62,491 nucleotides of DNA from an uncultured Alphaproteobacteria bacterium (GTDB lineage Bacteria; Pseudomonadota; Alphaproteobacteria; RF32; CAG-239). Made by a program: the position numbers and the translations under genes. The number at the start of each line of letters is the position of its first letter. Within the stretch, counting starts at the first letter, position 1. Shown here piece after piece: positions 32,781 to 42,413 of the stretch. The notes under the pieces are model-generated. The model was not told where the DNA came from. It searched no databases and saw only the letters and a program-made list of their open reading frames with translations. The stretch is taken from positions 1 to 62,491 of the forward strand of contig CASFSV010000035.1 in NCBI GenBank assembly GCA_949297415.1, given 5' to 3'.

Positions 32781-33689
32781 ATGGGAAAAAAATGTTTTTG
32801 GGCTATTTTGTTGGGAATAGCGATAATATTGGCATCTTCTTTATTGTATATGGTACAAAATCATCGTATTAAAGTAAGCGTTGTTGTGCCGGTGTATAAC
32901 ACTGAAAAATATTTGTCTCAATGCTTGGATAGTTTAAAAAAACAAACTTTAAATGAAATAGAGTTTATTCTGATAGATGATGGATCGACGGATGCTTCAC
33001 TTGAAATTATGCGGAGATATGCAGCAGACGATAAACGTTTTAAAATTTATACGCAGGTTAATTCAGGGGTAGGTAAAACAAGGAACAGAGGAATTGAATT
33101 AGCGGAGGGAGAATATGTCGGTTTTGTTGATAGCGATGATATTATTTCTCCTAATTATTTTGAAAAATTGTACAATAAAGCTCATCAGTATGATGCAGAT
33201 GTTGCTGTTATTTCAAATGTTATAAAATTTACAGGAAATTATCAGGAAGGGATGGAACTTCCAATATGGCCATATGTTCATTTAGGATACTTAAATAATT
33301 TGTCCTTTTTGATGGGGAATGCAGGGCAACAATGGGATAAAATTTATAAAAAAGAATTTCTTCTTAAATATAATATTTTATGCTGGGAAAGTTATAAGTT
33401 ATTGTATGAAGATGAATGGTTTAGTTCGCAGGTGGCGATGTATGCTAAAAGTGTGGCCATAACAGATGAAGCTATTTATTTTTATCGTTTTAATCCAGAA
33501 GGTATTACGGCAACAGTGAAAATGACTTATGACCAGTATCTTAAAGGTTTGGAGTTTTATGACGCTTTAATAAATATGATTAAAAATGCTCATTTGGAGA
33601 TGGAACAAACTGTACTTTTTGAGTATAGATTACATGAAAAAATTAGGTGGTTTAAAAAAACTTATGGCTATGCATATGGTGATATTTAA
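32781..33689 (+). CDS. Membrane-anchored family 2 glycosyltransferase
   Basis: An N-terminal membrane anchor (about residues 5-24) is followed by a GT-A domain: VSVVVPVYNTEKYLSQCLDS, LIDDGSTDASLEI, and the metal-binding FVDSDDI around residue 115. A later Glu-Asp-Glu (LYEDEWFSSQ) fits the catalytic base position. 302 aa. AGAGGC precedes the ATG. Donor and acceptor cannot be told. The gene has a different base composition from pyk and adhE (more A and T), in keeping with surface-polysaccharide genes that vary between strains. Confidence 0.88.
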   Translation: MGKKCFWAILLGIAIILASSLLYMVQNHRIKVSVVVPVYNTEKYLSQCLDSLKKQTLNEIEFILIDDGSTDASLEIMRRYAADDKRFKIYTQVNSGVGKTRNRGIELAEGEYVGFVDSDDIISPNYFEKLYNKAHQYDADVAVISNVIKFTGNYQEGMELPIWPYVHLGYLNNLSFLMGNAGQQWDKIYKKEFLLKYNILCWESYKLLYEDEWFSSQVAMYAKSVAITDEAIYFYRFNPEGITATVKMTYDQYLKGLEFYDALINMIKNAHLEMEQTVLFEYRLHEKIRWFKKTYGYAYGDI

Positions 33690-33811
33690 ATAATACCTAC
33701 GAAATAATCTGAAATAATTCGTGTCTTGATAAGGCTTTTAAACGCCTTGTTAATTTTTTCTGAGCTATTATCTTCTCAATAGTGTTAAATTGTTATGGAG
33801 AAGTGTAAACT

Positions 33812-36445
33812 ATGGCAAAAGAAACTCAAGTTCAAGCTAATGAAGAAGCTGAAAAAAAGCATGTTGATGAGATTGTGGCTAAAGTTGCTGAAGCTCAGAA
33901 AAAATATGCTGAATATACTCAGGAACAAGTTGATTATATTTTTAGACGCGTGGCGCTGAAATTAAGTTCTCTCAGAATTCCTTTGGCTAAAATGGCTGTG
34001 GAAGAGACTGGAATGGGCGTGGTTGAAGATAAAGTTATTAAAAATCACTTTGCTTCCGAATATATCTACAATAAATTTAAAAATACCAAAACCTGTGGCA
34101 TCTTGGAAGAAGATAAAGCCAACGGTTTAATCAAAATCGCTGAACCTTTGGGTGTTATTGCCGGTGTGATTCCAACGACGAATCCTACTTCTACCGCTAT
34201 CTTTAAAGCGTTAATCGCTCTTAAAACTCGTAACGGTATTATCTTTTCTCCGCACCCACGTGCTAAGAAATGTACGGTCGAAACTGCTCGTATTATGCTG
34301 GAAGAAGCTGTTAAAGCTGGTGCTCCGGAAAATATTATCGGTTGGATTGAGAATCCGTCAATCTTCCAAACTCAATATTTGATGCAACATCCGCAAGTTG
34401 ATATTATTTTGGCAACAGGTGGTCCGGGAATGGTTAAATCTGCTTATAGTTCAGGTAAACCTGCTCTTGGCGTTGGTGCCGGTAATGTTCCTGCTTTGAT
34501 TGATGAAACTGCAGATATCCAAATGGCTGTTTCTTCTATCTTGATGTCCAAGACTTTTGATAACGGTATGATTTGTGCTTCCGAACAATCTGTTACGGCT
34601 GTTAAAGATGTTTATGATGCCGTTAAAGCTGAGTTCGTTAAACGTGGTGCTTATATCTTGTCACCGAAAGAAAAAGAAAAATTGGCTAAAGTTATTATGA
34701 TTGATGGGCATCTTAACTCCGCTATTGTTGGGCAGCCTGCTTATAAAATTGCAGAAATGGCTAAAATTTCTGTTCCGGAAGAAACCAAAGTCCTTATCGC
34801 AGAATGCTCAAAAGTTGGCGTAGAAGAACCTTTCTCCGCAGAAAAACTTTCTCCGGTTTTGGCTATGTATAAAGCAGATGACTTTAAGTCCGGTGCAGAT
34901 TTGGCTAAAGAACTCGTTTCTCATGGTGGTAGAGGACATACTTCCGTTCTTTATACCAATCCGCAAAATGATGACAGAATTAAATACTTCGGTCATTTGA
35001 TGATTACCGGTCGTGTTATGATTAACTGCCCGACTTCTCAGGGTGCTATCGGTGATATTTATAACTTTAGACTTGAACCGTCTTTGACATTAGGTTGCGG
35101 TTCTTGGGGCGGTAACTCGGTTAGTGAAAATGTGGGAGTAAAACATCTGATGAATATTAAAAATGTTGCTAAACGTGAAGAAAATATGTTGTGGTTCAGA
35201 GTACCACCGAAAATCTATTTCAAACCGGGTTCTCTGTCTTTTGCTTTGAAAGAACTTAAAGGTAAAAAGCGTGCTTTCATTGTTACCGATAAACCTTTGT
35301 TTGATTTAGGTTTTACAAAGAGAGTTACTGATGTTTTGGATGAAATTGGTGTTGCTTATAAAATCTTCTCTGATGTGCATCCAGATCCGGATTTGACTAC
35401 CGTTAATATGGCTATTGGTACATTGCGTTCTTTTGAACCGGATGTTATTATCGCTCTTGGTGGTGGTTCTCCGATTGATGCCGGTAAAATTATGTGGATG
35501 ATGTATGAACATCCTGAATTGAAGTTTGAAGATTTGGCTATGCGCTTTATGGATATTCGTAAACGTATTTTCGAATTCCCACAATTAGGTGAAAAAGCTA
35601 TGATGGTGGCTATTCCGACAACTTCCGGTACAGGTTCTGAAGTTACACCGTTCTCTATTATTACCGATGATAGCGAAGGGGTTAAATACGCTGTTGCCGA
35701 TTATGCGTTGACACCGTCTATGGCTATTGTTGATTCTGATTTGGTACAAACTATGCCGAAGGGACTTTGTGCTGCTTCCGGTATTGACGTTTTGACACAC
35801 GCATTGGAATCTTTCGTTTCCTCTATGGCAACCGAATATACAAGAGGTCTTTCTCTTGAAGCTGGTAAATTGGTATTTGATTACTTGCCACAGTCTTATG
35901 CAACAGGTGATTTGCATGCGCGTGAAAAAATGCATGCTGCTTCTACGCTTGCAGGTATGGCATTTGCTAATGCTTTCTTGGGCGTTTGCCACTCTATGGC
36001 TCACAAACTTGGTGCGGCATTTAATATTCCGCATGGTGTGGCTAATGCACTCTTGTTCTGTCAGGTTATTCGTTATAACGCAACCGATAAACCGGCTAAA
36101 CAATGTGCTTTTCCGCAATATAAATTCCCTCATGCTAAAGCCGCTTATGCAGAATTTGCAACAGCTATGGGCTTTAAGGGTAAAACGGAAGATGAAAAAG
36201 TTGATGCATTGATTGCTGGAATTCAGGATTTGAAGAAGAAAATCGGTATTCCTGCTTCTATTCGTGAGTGGTTTGCTATTAAAGGCGAATATACTGATGA
36301 AGATTTTAAGAAAGCTATGGAAACTTTGCCGACACTCGCATTTGATGATCAATGCACCGGTTCTAACCCACGTTATCCTTTAATTAAAGAAATTCGTAAA
36401 CTTTATGAATTGGCTTATGAAGGTGTTACAGATTTTGAAATGTAA
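33812..36445 (+). CDS. adhE: Bifunctional acetaldehyde-CoA / alcohol dehydrogenase AdhE
   Basis: Reduces acetyl-CoA to acetaldehyde and then ethanol with two NADH, regenerating NAD in fermentation. The N-terminal aldehyde dehydrogenase half has its catalytic Cys near residue 250 (NGMICASEQS); the C-terminal iron-dependent alcohol dehydrogenase half has ALGGGSPIDAGK and the metal ligands in the helix ending NIPHGVANAL. Length (877 aa) and domain order match E. coli AdhE, which forms spirosomes. GGAGAAG lies about 11 bases before the ATG. A strong terminator follows. Presence in an alphaproteobacterium suggests an anaerobic life. Confidence 0.97.
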   Translation: MAKETQVQANEEAEKKHVDEIVAKVAEAQKKYAEYTQEQVDYIFRRVALKLSSLRIPLAKMAVEETGMGVVEDKVIKNHFASEYIYNKFKNTKTCGILEEDKANGLIKIAEPLGVIAGVIPTTNPTSTAIFKALIALKTRNGIIFSPHPRAKKCTVETARIMLEEAVKAGAPENIIGWIENPSIFQTQYLMQHPQVDIILATGGPGMVKSAYSSGKPALGVGAGNVPALIDETADIQMAVSSILMSKTFDNGMICASEQSVTAVKDVYDAVKAEFVKRGAYILSPKEKEKLAKVIMIDGHLNSAIVGQPAYKIAEMAKISVPEETKVLIAECSKVGVEEPFSAEKLSPVLAMYKADDFKSGADLAKELVSHGGRGHTSVLYTNPQNDDRIKYFGHLMITGRVMINCPTSQGAIGDIYNFRLEPSLTLGCGSWGGNSVSENVGVKHLMNIKNVAKREENMLWFRVPPKIYFKPGSLSFALKELKGKKRAFIVTDKPLFDLGFTKRVTDVLDEIGVAYKIFSDVHPDPDLTTVNMAIGTLRSFEPDVIIALGGGSPIDAGKIMWMMYEHPELKFEDLAMRFMDIRKRIFEFPQLGEKAMMVAIPTTSGTGSEVTPFSIITDDSEGVKYAVADYALTPSMAIVDSDLVQTMPKGLCAASGIDVLTHALESFVSSMATEYTRGLSLEAGKLVFDYLPQSYATGDLHAREKMHAASTLAGMAFANAFLGVCHSMAHKLGAAFNIPHGVANALLFCQVIRYNATDKPAKQCAFPQYKFPHAKAAYAEFATAMGFKGKTEDEKVDALIAGIQDLKKKIGIPASIREWFAIKGEYTDEDFKKAMETLPTLAFDDQCTGSNPRYPLIKEIRKLYELAYEGVTDFEM

Positions 36446-36467
36446 TTGATTTCGTGGTTACGTTTTC

Positions 36468-36497
36468 GAGGAAGTACTTGTTACTTCCTCTTTTTTT
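36468..36497 (+). terminator. Terminator of adhE
   Basis: GAGGAAGTA pairs perfectly with TACTTCCTC (9 bp, CTTGT loop), followed by seven T. Confidence 0.93.
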
Positions 36498-36542
36498 ACT
36501 TGATATCTTAAGTGTTTGTTGTAAAAAATTATTAGGTGTATT

Positions 36543-38216
36543 TTGTTTGAGAAAAAAATGGTGCTTGGGGCTGATTACTTGAATAATAAAAAAGAAGCTC
36601 ATTACTTATTTGAGATAAAATGTATTGCTATTTTATGGGCAATACTGGTTATTGTTTTTTTGCCGTATTGGAGTAGTTTTTTTCTCGGAAATCATGATTT
36701 TCGATTTATGCGCTATGGAATTCCTATTGATGCAGGTGTATTTGAAGGACGTTTTACACAGTTTGTTGTGCCTTGGTTGCTCTCTAGTGGGCAAATTTTG
36801 CCGATTTGGAATATTTTTTTAGGTTTTGCTTTTTACGCTTGGGCTATTGTTCGAGGTTTGCTTTGGTTAGGACTTCCAAAAAAATCTTTTGAAGTTGTTG
36901 CAATCGGGTTGGTTATTGGCTTAAATCCTTATATCTTATCTCAGCTGTATTATGTTCATCAGATTTTATCTATCTTTTGTTGGTTCTTGTTTTGTGTGTA
37001 TGGTGTTATCTGGATTGATGAGGGATTGCGTGATAAATGGTATTGGAAAATTTTTTTTGGTGCGGTTCTTCTTTTTGCAAGTTTGGGTGGGTATGTCGCA
37101 ACATTGGAATTGATATTGGTTCTTTGTATCGGAAAATTTTGGTTAGATTTTTTGAAACAAGATAAAGTTATTGTTCGTTTTTTTCTTCATTATATGGCAA
37201 TGGCAGCTGCTATTTTGGCTGTTTTGGCTATTTATGTTTTTACAATTGATATGATGAAGGAAAATCATATTATTAGTTTGAATATGTATAATGTTCATGT
37301 TTTAGAGTATGATAAGGTCATTGCCAAAATGCAGGATATGTGGTATAGGCCTTGGGAGGTCTTGTGGGAGGTCTTTCCATATAATGAAACAATATTTGGT
37401 TGGTGTTTTGTTATTATTTCTAGTATCGTATTTGTTATAGCGGCTTTGAGAAAAAAATTACTGTGGAGTGCTTTGTGTTTTTGTGCGCTTGTATATAGTA
37501 GTTTTTGTTTGGCATATCTATCAATAAATGATTTTTTTGATGCTTATAGAGTGCATGTATATTCTGTACCTTTTTTGATTGCTATATTGCTTGTGGTAGT
37601 GTTTGTATTTAAATATAAACTATTGAAAAATGTGGCTTTTGTGTTGATTGTTAGCTTAATTTTTCTTTTTACATACATAGATTATTTTGCACAAAAGGTA
37701 TGGATGCTGGGAAATAGACAAGATGATTTTTATGCAGAAAGAATTAAAAAGGATTTGTTGCCTAAAATTCAAAAAGATAAAAAGTATCGTTTGGTTACAC
37801 TTGGTGGTTTGTATGGTAGAGAAAAATTTGCAGGAGATATTAATAATTACTCTATGCGTACATATGAACGTAATCGTGAATTGTATAGGGCTCCAATGTA
37901 TGTGACGGTTATGTTTTCGAGCGGTTTCTTTTTGTCAGAGGCGCAAAGCCCTATTTGGGGAGATGGTATGTATGTCGGTAAAGGTGTCTTTTTTGGAATT
38001 GTGCCTGAAAATGTTGAATACGGTAAGAAAATAGATGCAGAGATTTTTTCTAGGAGTTTTGGTAACGATAAAGAAAACCAGTTAAAGGTTTTGAGCGAAA
38101 TGAGACCTTTTCCTTCTCCGAAATATTATTTTATTGGTGATAAAGATATTTTTTTAATGCTGCCTAAAGTTTTAGATACAAGATACTTGTTGTTTGGAGT
38201 TATTAAAAGTCAATAA
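36543..38216 (+). CDS. GtrII-like membrane glucosyltransferase
   Basis: About ten to eleven membrane segments and a soluble C-terminal part of about 150 residues. The first periplasmic loop has GNHDFRFMRYG and GRFTQFVVPWLLS, matching the acidic-Arg loop of GtrII/GT-C proteins that transfer glucosyl groups from a lipid carrier to O-antigen. The start is uncertain: this TTG has AGGTG 5 bases ahead; an ATG at 36558 has only GAG. No GtrA/GtrB partner is next to it. Acceptor sugar unknown. 557 aa. Confidence 0.75.
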   Translation: MFEKKMVLGADYLNNKKEAHYLFEIKCIAILWAILVIVFLPYWSSFFLGNHDFRFMRYGIPIDAGVFEGRFTQFVVPWLLSSGQILPIWNIFLGFAFYAWAIVRGLLWLGLPKKSFEVVAIGLVIGLNPYILSQLYYVHQILSIFCWFLFCVYGVIWIDEGLRDKWYWKIFFGAVLLFASLGGYVATLELILVLCIGKFWLDFLKQDKVIVRFFLHYMAMAAAILAVLAIYVFTIDMMKENHIISLNMYNVHVLEYDKVIAKMQDMWYRPWEVLWEVFPYNETIFGWCFVIISSIVFVIAALRKKLLWSALCFCALVYSSFCLAYLSINDFFDAYRVHVYSVPFLIAILLVVVFVFKYKLLKNVAFVLIVSLIFLFTYIDYFAQKVWMLGNRQDDFYAERIKKDLLPKIQKDKKYRLVTLGGLYGREKFAGDINNYSMRTYERNRELYRAPMYVTVMFSSGFFLSEAQSPIWGDGMYVGKGVFFGIVPENVEYGKKIDAEIFSRSFGNDKENQLKVLSEMRPFPSPKYYFIGDKDIFLMLPKVLDTRYLLFGVIKSQ

Positions 38217-38285
38217 AACATTAACTTGATGTTTACATATCTTGTTTTAGGCTGTCAGTAAGCTGATTGATTTAAGGAGTTTAAT

Positions 38286-39341
38286 ATGAAAGATAAAGCT
38301 ATGTGGTGGGTCGTCGTTGCTGACGTGATGGCGGTAATTGTCGTTGGTTTGCTATTATGGGCTTCGTATATCGAACGTGAAGTGGCAAATCAGCAATTAG
38401 AAGAAAATGCGGCAGCTCAACTTGGGCAAGATGTTAATGCCAAAAATTATGATTTTGATTTGGCTCTTACTCCGCAAAATTGTGAAGGTGTTGACGGAAC
38501 TGTTAATGTGGTGCTGATTACCGATGCTAATTATATGGACTTTACCAGAGTGGCTATCAATTCCGCAAAACAAACGAAATGTCCTAATAGCCTATATAAC
38601 TTTTATGTGATGACTTTGGATGTTTATGATTCCGATATAACAGCGCTGAAAGATATGGAAACGGATAAAGTAAAAGTTACCGTTTTGCCGCAAAAGGAAA
38701 TTGATTTGTTTTATATTCGTGATACACACGTTTCAAAGACATCTTTGTTGAAATATTATATTGCGCAAGCTTTGCCTCAGTTGGATAAAGTTTTGTATGT
38801 GGATTCCGATGTGCTTATTTTGCATGATTTGAATGAACTTTATCAAACGAACGTTGACGGTAAGTATTTGGCTGCCGTTAAAGATCCTTCATGGTTCTTT
38901 GAAAATGCTCATGTGCTTGAACTCAATTTGGAAGAACGCGGATTCTATTTCAATGCCGGCGTTATGTTGATGAATTTGAATAAAATCAGAGAAGATAATT
39001 TGTTGGCTAAGTTGGAAGACTATACAAATAATAATTTCCGTACTTATATGGATCAAGATGCGTTTAATGTTGTGGTCGGGAATGATGTTGCGGTTTTGCC
39101 ATTTAAAGACAATACCATGAATTTCTTTTTCAAACATGTCGATTTGCCGACAATGGCTAAATATTATGGTGAAAATTGGCAAACTTTGGAAGATGTTTTT
39201 GCACCGGCTACCATTATCCATTTTGCTTCTTCTAAAAAGCCTTTGGGTACTGTTGTTCCTAAGACAGATTTCTTCTATATGCTGCAACGCTTGTGGTATA
39301 AATATTATCGGGATTTGCCGCCTTTGGAAGAATTACCATAA
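38286..39341 (+). CDS. Membrane-anchored family 8 glycosyltransferase
   Basis: A single N-terminal membrane segment (about residues 8-28) anchors a GT8 domain: KYYIAQALPQLDKVLYVDSDVL with the metal-binding Asp-Ser-Asp, FNAGVMLMNLNKI, DQDAFN, and IIHFASSKKPL near the C-terminus. GT8 enzymes are retaining transferases using UDP-glucose or UDP-galactose, often for LPS core. 351 aa. AAGGAG precedes the ATG. Most GT8 LPS enzymes are soluble and cytoplasmic; the anchor here is unusual, and the GT2 enzyme at 32781 has the same architecture. Confidence 0.9.
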   Translation: MKDKAMWWVVVADVMAVIVVGLLLWASYIEREVANQQLEENAAAQLGQDVNAKNYDFDLALTPQNCEGVDGTVNVVLITDANYMDFTRVAINSAKQTKCPNSLYNFYVMTLDVYDSDITALKDMETDKVKVTVLPQKEIDLFYIRDTHVSKTSLLKYYIAQALPQLDKVLYVDSDVLILHDLNELYQTNVDGKYLAAVKDPSWFFENAHVLELNLEERGFYFNAGVMLMNLNKIREDNLLAKLEDYTNNNFRTYMDQDAFNVVVGNDVAVLPFKDNTMNFFFKHVDLPTMAKYYGENWQTLEDVFAPATIIHFASSKKPLGTVVPKTDFFYMLQRLWYKYYRDLPPLEELP

Positions 39342-39367
39342 AAAAAATAGGGTGTTTATTTAATCTT

Positions 39368-39397
39368 AAAATCCGGATGAAATGTCCGGATTTTTTG
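39368..39397 (+). terminator. Terminator after the GT8 gene
   Basis: AAAATCCGGA pairs with TCCGGATTTT (10 bp, 7-base loop), followed by more T. Confidence 0.9.
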
Positions 39398-39424
39398 TGG
39401 TGTAGAATAGATTTCTTGCATCAA

Positions 39425-39492
39425 TAAAAGCGCCCGAATAAACGGACGCTTTGTATTTGGAGAATTTGAAATTTGAGGAGTGGAAATTCTCC
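39425..39492 (-). terminator. Probable ldh terminator and adjacent hairpin
   Basis: On the minus strand AAAGCG/CGCTTT with an inner CCG/CGG pair and one mismatch leads into a T-rich run. Between it and the ldh stop lies a perfect 9-bp inverted repeat, GGAGAATTT (39459-39467) with AAATTCTCC (39484-39492). Confidence 0.6.
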
Positions 39493-39499
39493 GTGTTAT

Positions 39500-40441
39500 T
39501 TATAGCATCGCTAATGCTTTTTTCGTGTATTCTGACAGAGTTTCGGCACTCTTTATCAAAGCTTCTTTTTCACTGTCACACAATTCCGGTGTTAATGCCG
39601 TTTCAACGCCGTTTTTGCTGACAATAGACGGTAATGAATAACAAATGTCGCCATATCCGCCAATGCCTTCATCATGGTGAGAACTTACGGTTAAAATTGC
39701 GTGTTTGTCGCTGATGATGGAATTGCAGATGTATTGGGTGGCTGATGCAATACCGAAATATGTTGAGCCTTTGCCTTTGATAATGGTGTAAGCAGCGTTG
39801 CGAACTTCATTATCAATAGAACCTTTTATTACTTTATCTAATTCTTTTCCGGTTTGTTGTGCCATGCGTTCTACGCAAGTTGTTCCGGCTACGGCACTAG
39901 ACCATACCAACACTTCACTGTCGCCATGTTCACCAATGACGTTGGCATGTACAGATTTAGGAGAAATCCCTAAATGACGACCTAAAATGCTGCGGAAACG
40001 AGCCGAATCGAGAACAGTACCGGTACCGAATACGCGGTTCTTTGGAAAACCAGACATCTTTAAGGTTACTTCGGTCATGATATCTACCGGGTTCGCGGCA
40101 ATAATCAGAATTGAGTTTGGAGCGTATTTTACAACTTCCGGAATAATGCTTTTGAAAATGCTTACGTTCTTTTCCAATAAATCAAGACGGGTTTCTCCGG
40201 GCTTTTGGTTCGCTCCAGCCGTGATAATGATGATACCAGCATCTTTTAAGTCTTTGTACTCGCCTGCCATTACTTTTGCTCCAAATGTAAATGGGGTGGA
40301 GTGAGAGATATCCATAGCTTCTGCAATGGCTCGTTCTTTATTGGCATCAATCAAAATTAACTTTTCTGCACTACCTTCACTTGCCAGCGAAAAAGCTATG
40401 GCGCTACCAACCATTCCGGTTCCGATAATTCCTATTTGCAT
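39500..40441 (-). CDS. ldh: L-lactate dehydrogenase
   Basis: Reduces pyruvate to lactate with NADH. GIIGTGMVGSAIAFSL is the Rossmann motif; GEHGDSE holds the catalytic His. The residue that separates lactate from malate dehydrogenases is Gln in ANQKPGETRLDL, which marks lactate specificity (malate enzymes have Arg there). 313 aa. AAGGA lies 8 bases ahead of the ATG. With pyk and adhE nearby it supports a fermentative metabolism. Few alphaproteobacteria carry this Gram-positive-like enzyme, so acquisition by transfer is possible. Confidence 0.94.
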   Translation of the reverse strand: MQIGIIGTGMVGSAIAFSLASEGSAEKLILIDANKERAIAEAMDISHSTPFTFGAKVMAGEYKDLKDAGIIIITAGANQKPGETRLDLLEKNVSIFKSIIPEVVKYAPNSILIIAANPVDIMTEVTLKMSGFPKNRVFGTGTVLDSARFRSILGRHLGISPKSVHANVIGEHGDSEVLVWSSAVAGTTCVERMAQQTGKELDKVIKGSIDNEVRNAAYTIIKGKGSTYFGIASATQYICNSIISDKHAILTVSSHHDEGIGGYGDICYSLPSIVSKNGVETALTPELCDSEKEALIKSAETLSEYTKKALAML

Positions 40442-40743
40442 ATCTGTGTTCCTTCTTTCTAAAATATATATTATGGTCTTATTTTTTACGTCATTGGTAT
40501 ATATAATGTGTCTTTTTTTAGAAATAAAGTCTTATTTTGCGTCAAAATGTAATTTTTTTTGCAGGTTTATCCTATCTTTTTTTATGTGCTTAAATTTATT
40601 AAAATCAATGTGTTAATTCGTTGACGCGCGCCTTACAAGTTGAAAAGTTTAAAAAAATGCTTGTCAAATAAAGTTTTTGTGTGTAGCGTCTATTCCAGAC
40701 GTTAGTCTAAGATTTGTTTTAATAATTTTTAGAGGTTGAATTA
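40442..40743. other. Intergenic control region between ldh and acpP
   Basis: About 300 bases between divergent genes, mostly A/T homopolymer tracts. The best promoter for acpP is TTGTCA, 17 bases, TAGCGT (40661-40689). AGAGG lies before acpP. I see no RNA gene or other structure here. Confidence 0.5.
40661..40689 (+). promoter_or_regulatory. Candidate acpP promoter
   Basis: TTGTCA, 17 bases, TAGCGT, about 55 bases ahead of the acpP ATG. The -10 is a weak match. Confidence 0.35.
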
Positions 40744-40977
40744 ATGACTGATACCGCTGATCGCGTTAAGAAAATTGTTGCTGAACATTTAGGTGTTGAA
40801 GAAACAAAAGTAACAGATAACGCAAACTTTATTGACGATTTAGGTGCTGACAGTTTGGATACTGTTGAGCTGGTTATGGCATTTGAAGAAGAATTTGGTT
40901 GCGAAATTCCTGATGAAGCAGCAGAAAAAATTCTTACAGTGAAAGATGCTATTGACTATCTTTCTAAAGCTGCGTAA
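40744..40977 (+). CDS. acpP: Acyl carrier protein
   Basis: Carries growing acyl chains on a phosphopantetheine arm attached to Ser37, in [13 protein letters not shown]. 77 aa, highly acidic, normal in every respect. AGAGG precedes the ATG. It is followed by its own terminator and then fabF, the usual acpP-fabF order; fabG and fabD are not upstream. Confidence 0.98.
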   Translation: MTDTADRVKKIVAEHLGVEETKVTDNANFIDDLGADSLDTVELVMAFEEEFGCEIPDEAAEKILTVKDAIDYLSKAA

Positions 40978-41001
40978 GTCTTTGGATTTGTCATAAGTTA
41001 G

Positions 41002-41032
41002 AACTCGCTCAAAGAATTTAAGCGAGTTTTTT
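41002..41032 (+). terminator. Terminator between acpP and fabF
   Basis: AACTCGCT pairs with AGCGAGTT around an 11-base loop, followed by six T. It would reduce fabF expression relative to the abundant acpP transcript. Confidence 0.88.
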
Positions 41033-41112
41033 CATACTAGAGTTATTCGTGTTGTTCGCTCGGGTTCTTTGCGGCTTGAGCGAACTGCGGATAAAATTGA
41101 AGAGGTTTTTTT

Positions 41113-42390
41113 ATGAGAAGAGTTGTCGTTACAGGTTTGGGTGTTGTTTCTCCCCTCGGAAGAGGTGTTAAACATAACTGGGAAGCTTTGATGGCCGGTA
41201 AATCCGGTATTAAACGTATTGAGGACGTTGACCTCAAAGATATTCCTGTTATGATTGCCGGACAAGTTCCGTTTGGTGAGAATGAACCGGATTTTAATCC
41301 GGATACAGTGTTTGCTCCGAAAGATCAAAAGAAAAATGATAAGTTTATTATGTTCGGTATGGCAGCAGCTGATGATGCTTTGAAAGATGCCGGCTGGAAT
41401 CCTGAAACGGCTTCAGAAGAAGAGAAATATCGCGCAGGTGTGATGATTGGCGCAGGTATCGGAGGTTTACAGGGAATTTATGAAAACTCTATTTCCTTTA
41501 ATGAATTCGGTATGAAGAAAATTTCTCCTTTCTTTATTCCTTCTGTCTTGATTAATTTGATTTCCGGTAATGTTTCTATCAGACATCAGTTGAAAGGACC
41601 TAATCACGCTTGTGTTACAGCTTGCTCTACAGGTACACACGCTATTGGTGATGCCGCTGCTATGATTGCTCGCGGTGATGCCGATATGATGGTTGCAGGT
41701 GGTGCAGAATCTGCAGTTAATGTCTTGGGATTGGCCGGATTTGCTCGTATGAAGGCGATTACTTCCGATTTTAATGATGCTCCTGAAAAGGCTTCTCGTC
41801 CTTGGGATAAAGCTCGTAGTGGTTTTGTTATGGGTGAAGGTAGCGGCGCTGTCGTTTTGGAAGAATTAGAGCATGCTCAAAAACGTGGTGCTAAAATTTA
41901 TGCCGAAGTTGTCGGTTATGGTATGAGCGGTGATGCTTATCATATTACGGCTCCTTCCGGTGACGGTGCTTATCGTGCGATGAAGATGGCTGTTGACCAT
42001 GCTAAAGAGAATGGTGTTGAGCTTTCTGATATCGGATATATCAATGCTCATGGTACGTCTACTCCTGCAGGTGATGTCGGTGAGGCGATGGCGGTTAAAC
42101 GCTTGTTCGGTGATGAGGGAATTAAACATGTTTCTATGTCTTCGACTAAGTCTGCTATCGGGCATTTGCTTGGTGCTGCCGGTGCCGTTGAAGCTGTTTA
42201 TACCGTTATGGCTATTCAGGAACAAACTTGTCCTCCTACTTTGAACTTGGAAAATCCGGCTGATGAATTGGCTGATTTTGATTTGGTTCCATTGAAGCCG
42301 AAAAAACGTGAAATTAAAGCCGCTATGTCTAACTCTTTTGGATTTGGCGGTACAAACTCGTCTATTGTTTTCAAAAAGTTTAATGGATAA
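41113..42390 (+). CDS. fabF: 3-oxoacyl-ACP synthase II
   Basis: Condenses malonyl-ACP with acyl-ACP in fatty acid elongation. The catalytic triad is visible: Cys in VTACSTGTHAIGDA, His in NAHGTSTPAGD, and His in KSAIGHLLGAAGA. 425 aa. GAAGAGG precedes the ATG by 7 bases. mltG follows after 23 bases, a widely conserved acpP-fabF-mltG order. Confidence 0.97.
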   Translation: MRRVVVTGLGVVSPLGRGVKHNWEALMAGKSGIKRIEDVDLKDIPVMIAGQVPFGENEPDFNPDTVFAPKDQKKNDKFIMFGMAAADDALKDAGWNPETASEEEKYRAGVMIGAGIGGLQGIYENSISFNEFGMKKISPFFIPSVLINLISGNVSIRHQLKGPNHACVTACSTGTHAIGDAAAMIARGDADMMVAGGAESAVNVLGLAGFARMKAITSDFNDAPEKASRPWDKARSGFVMGEGSGAVVLEELEHAQKRGAKIYAEVVGYGMSGDAYHITAPSGDGAYRAMKMAVDHAKENGVELSDIGYINAHGTSTPAGDVGEAMAVKRLFGDEGIKHVSMSSTKSAIGHLLGAAGAVEAVYTVMAIQEQTCPPTLNLENPADELADFDLVPLKPKKREIKAAMSNSFGFGGTNSSIVFKKFNG

Positions 42391-42413
42391 TTGCTGACTT
42401 TTTCAGGTTTGTA

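Noticed and set aside
39500..40441. Malate dehydrogenase
   Set aside because: The specificity position has Gln (ANQKPGETR) where malate enzymes have Arg, so lactate dehydrogenase fits better.
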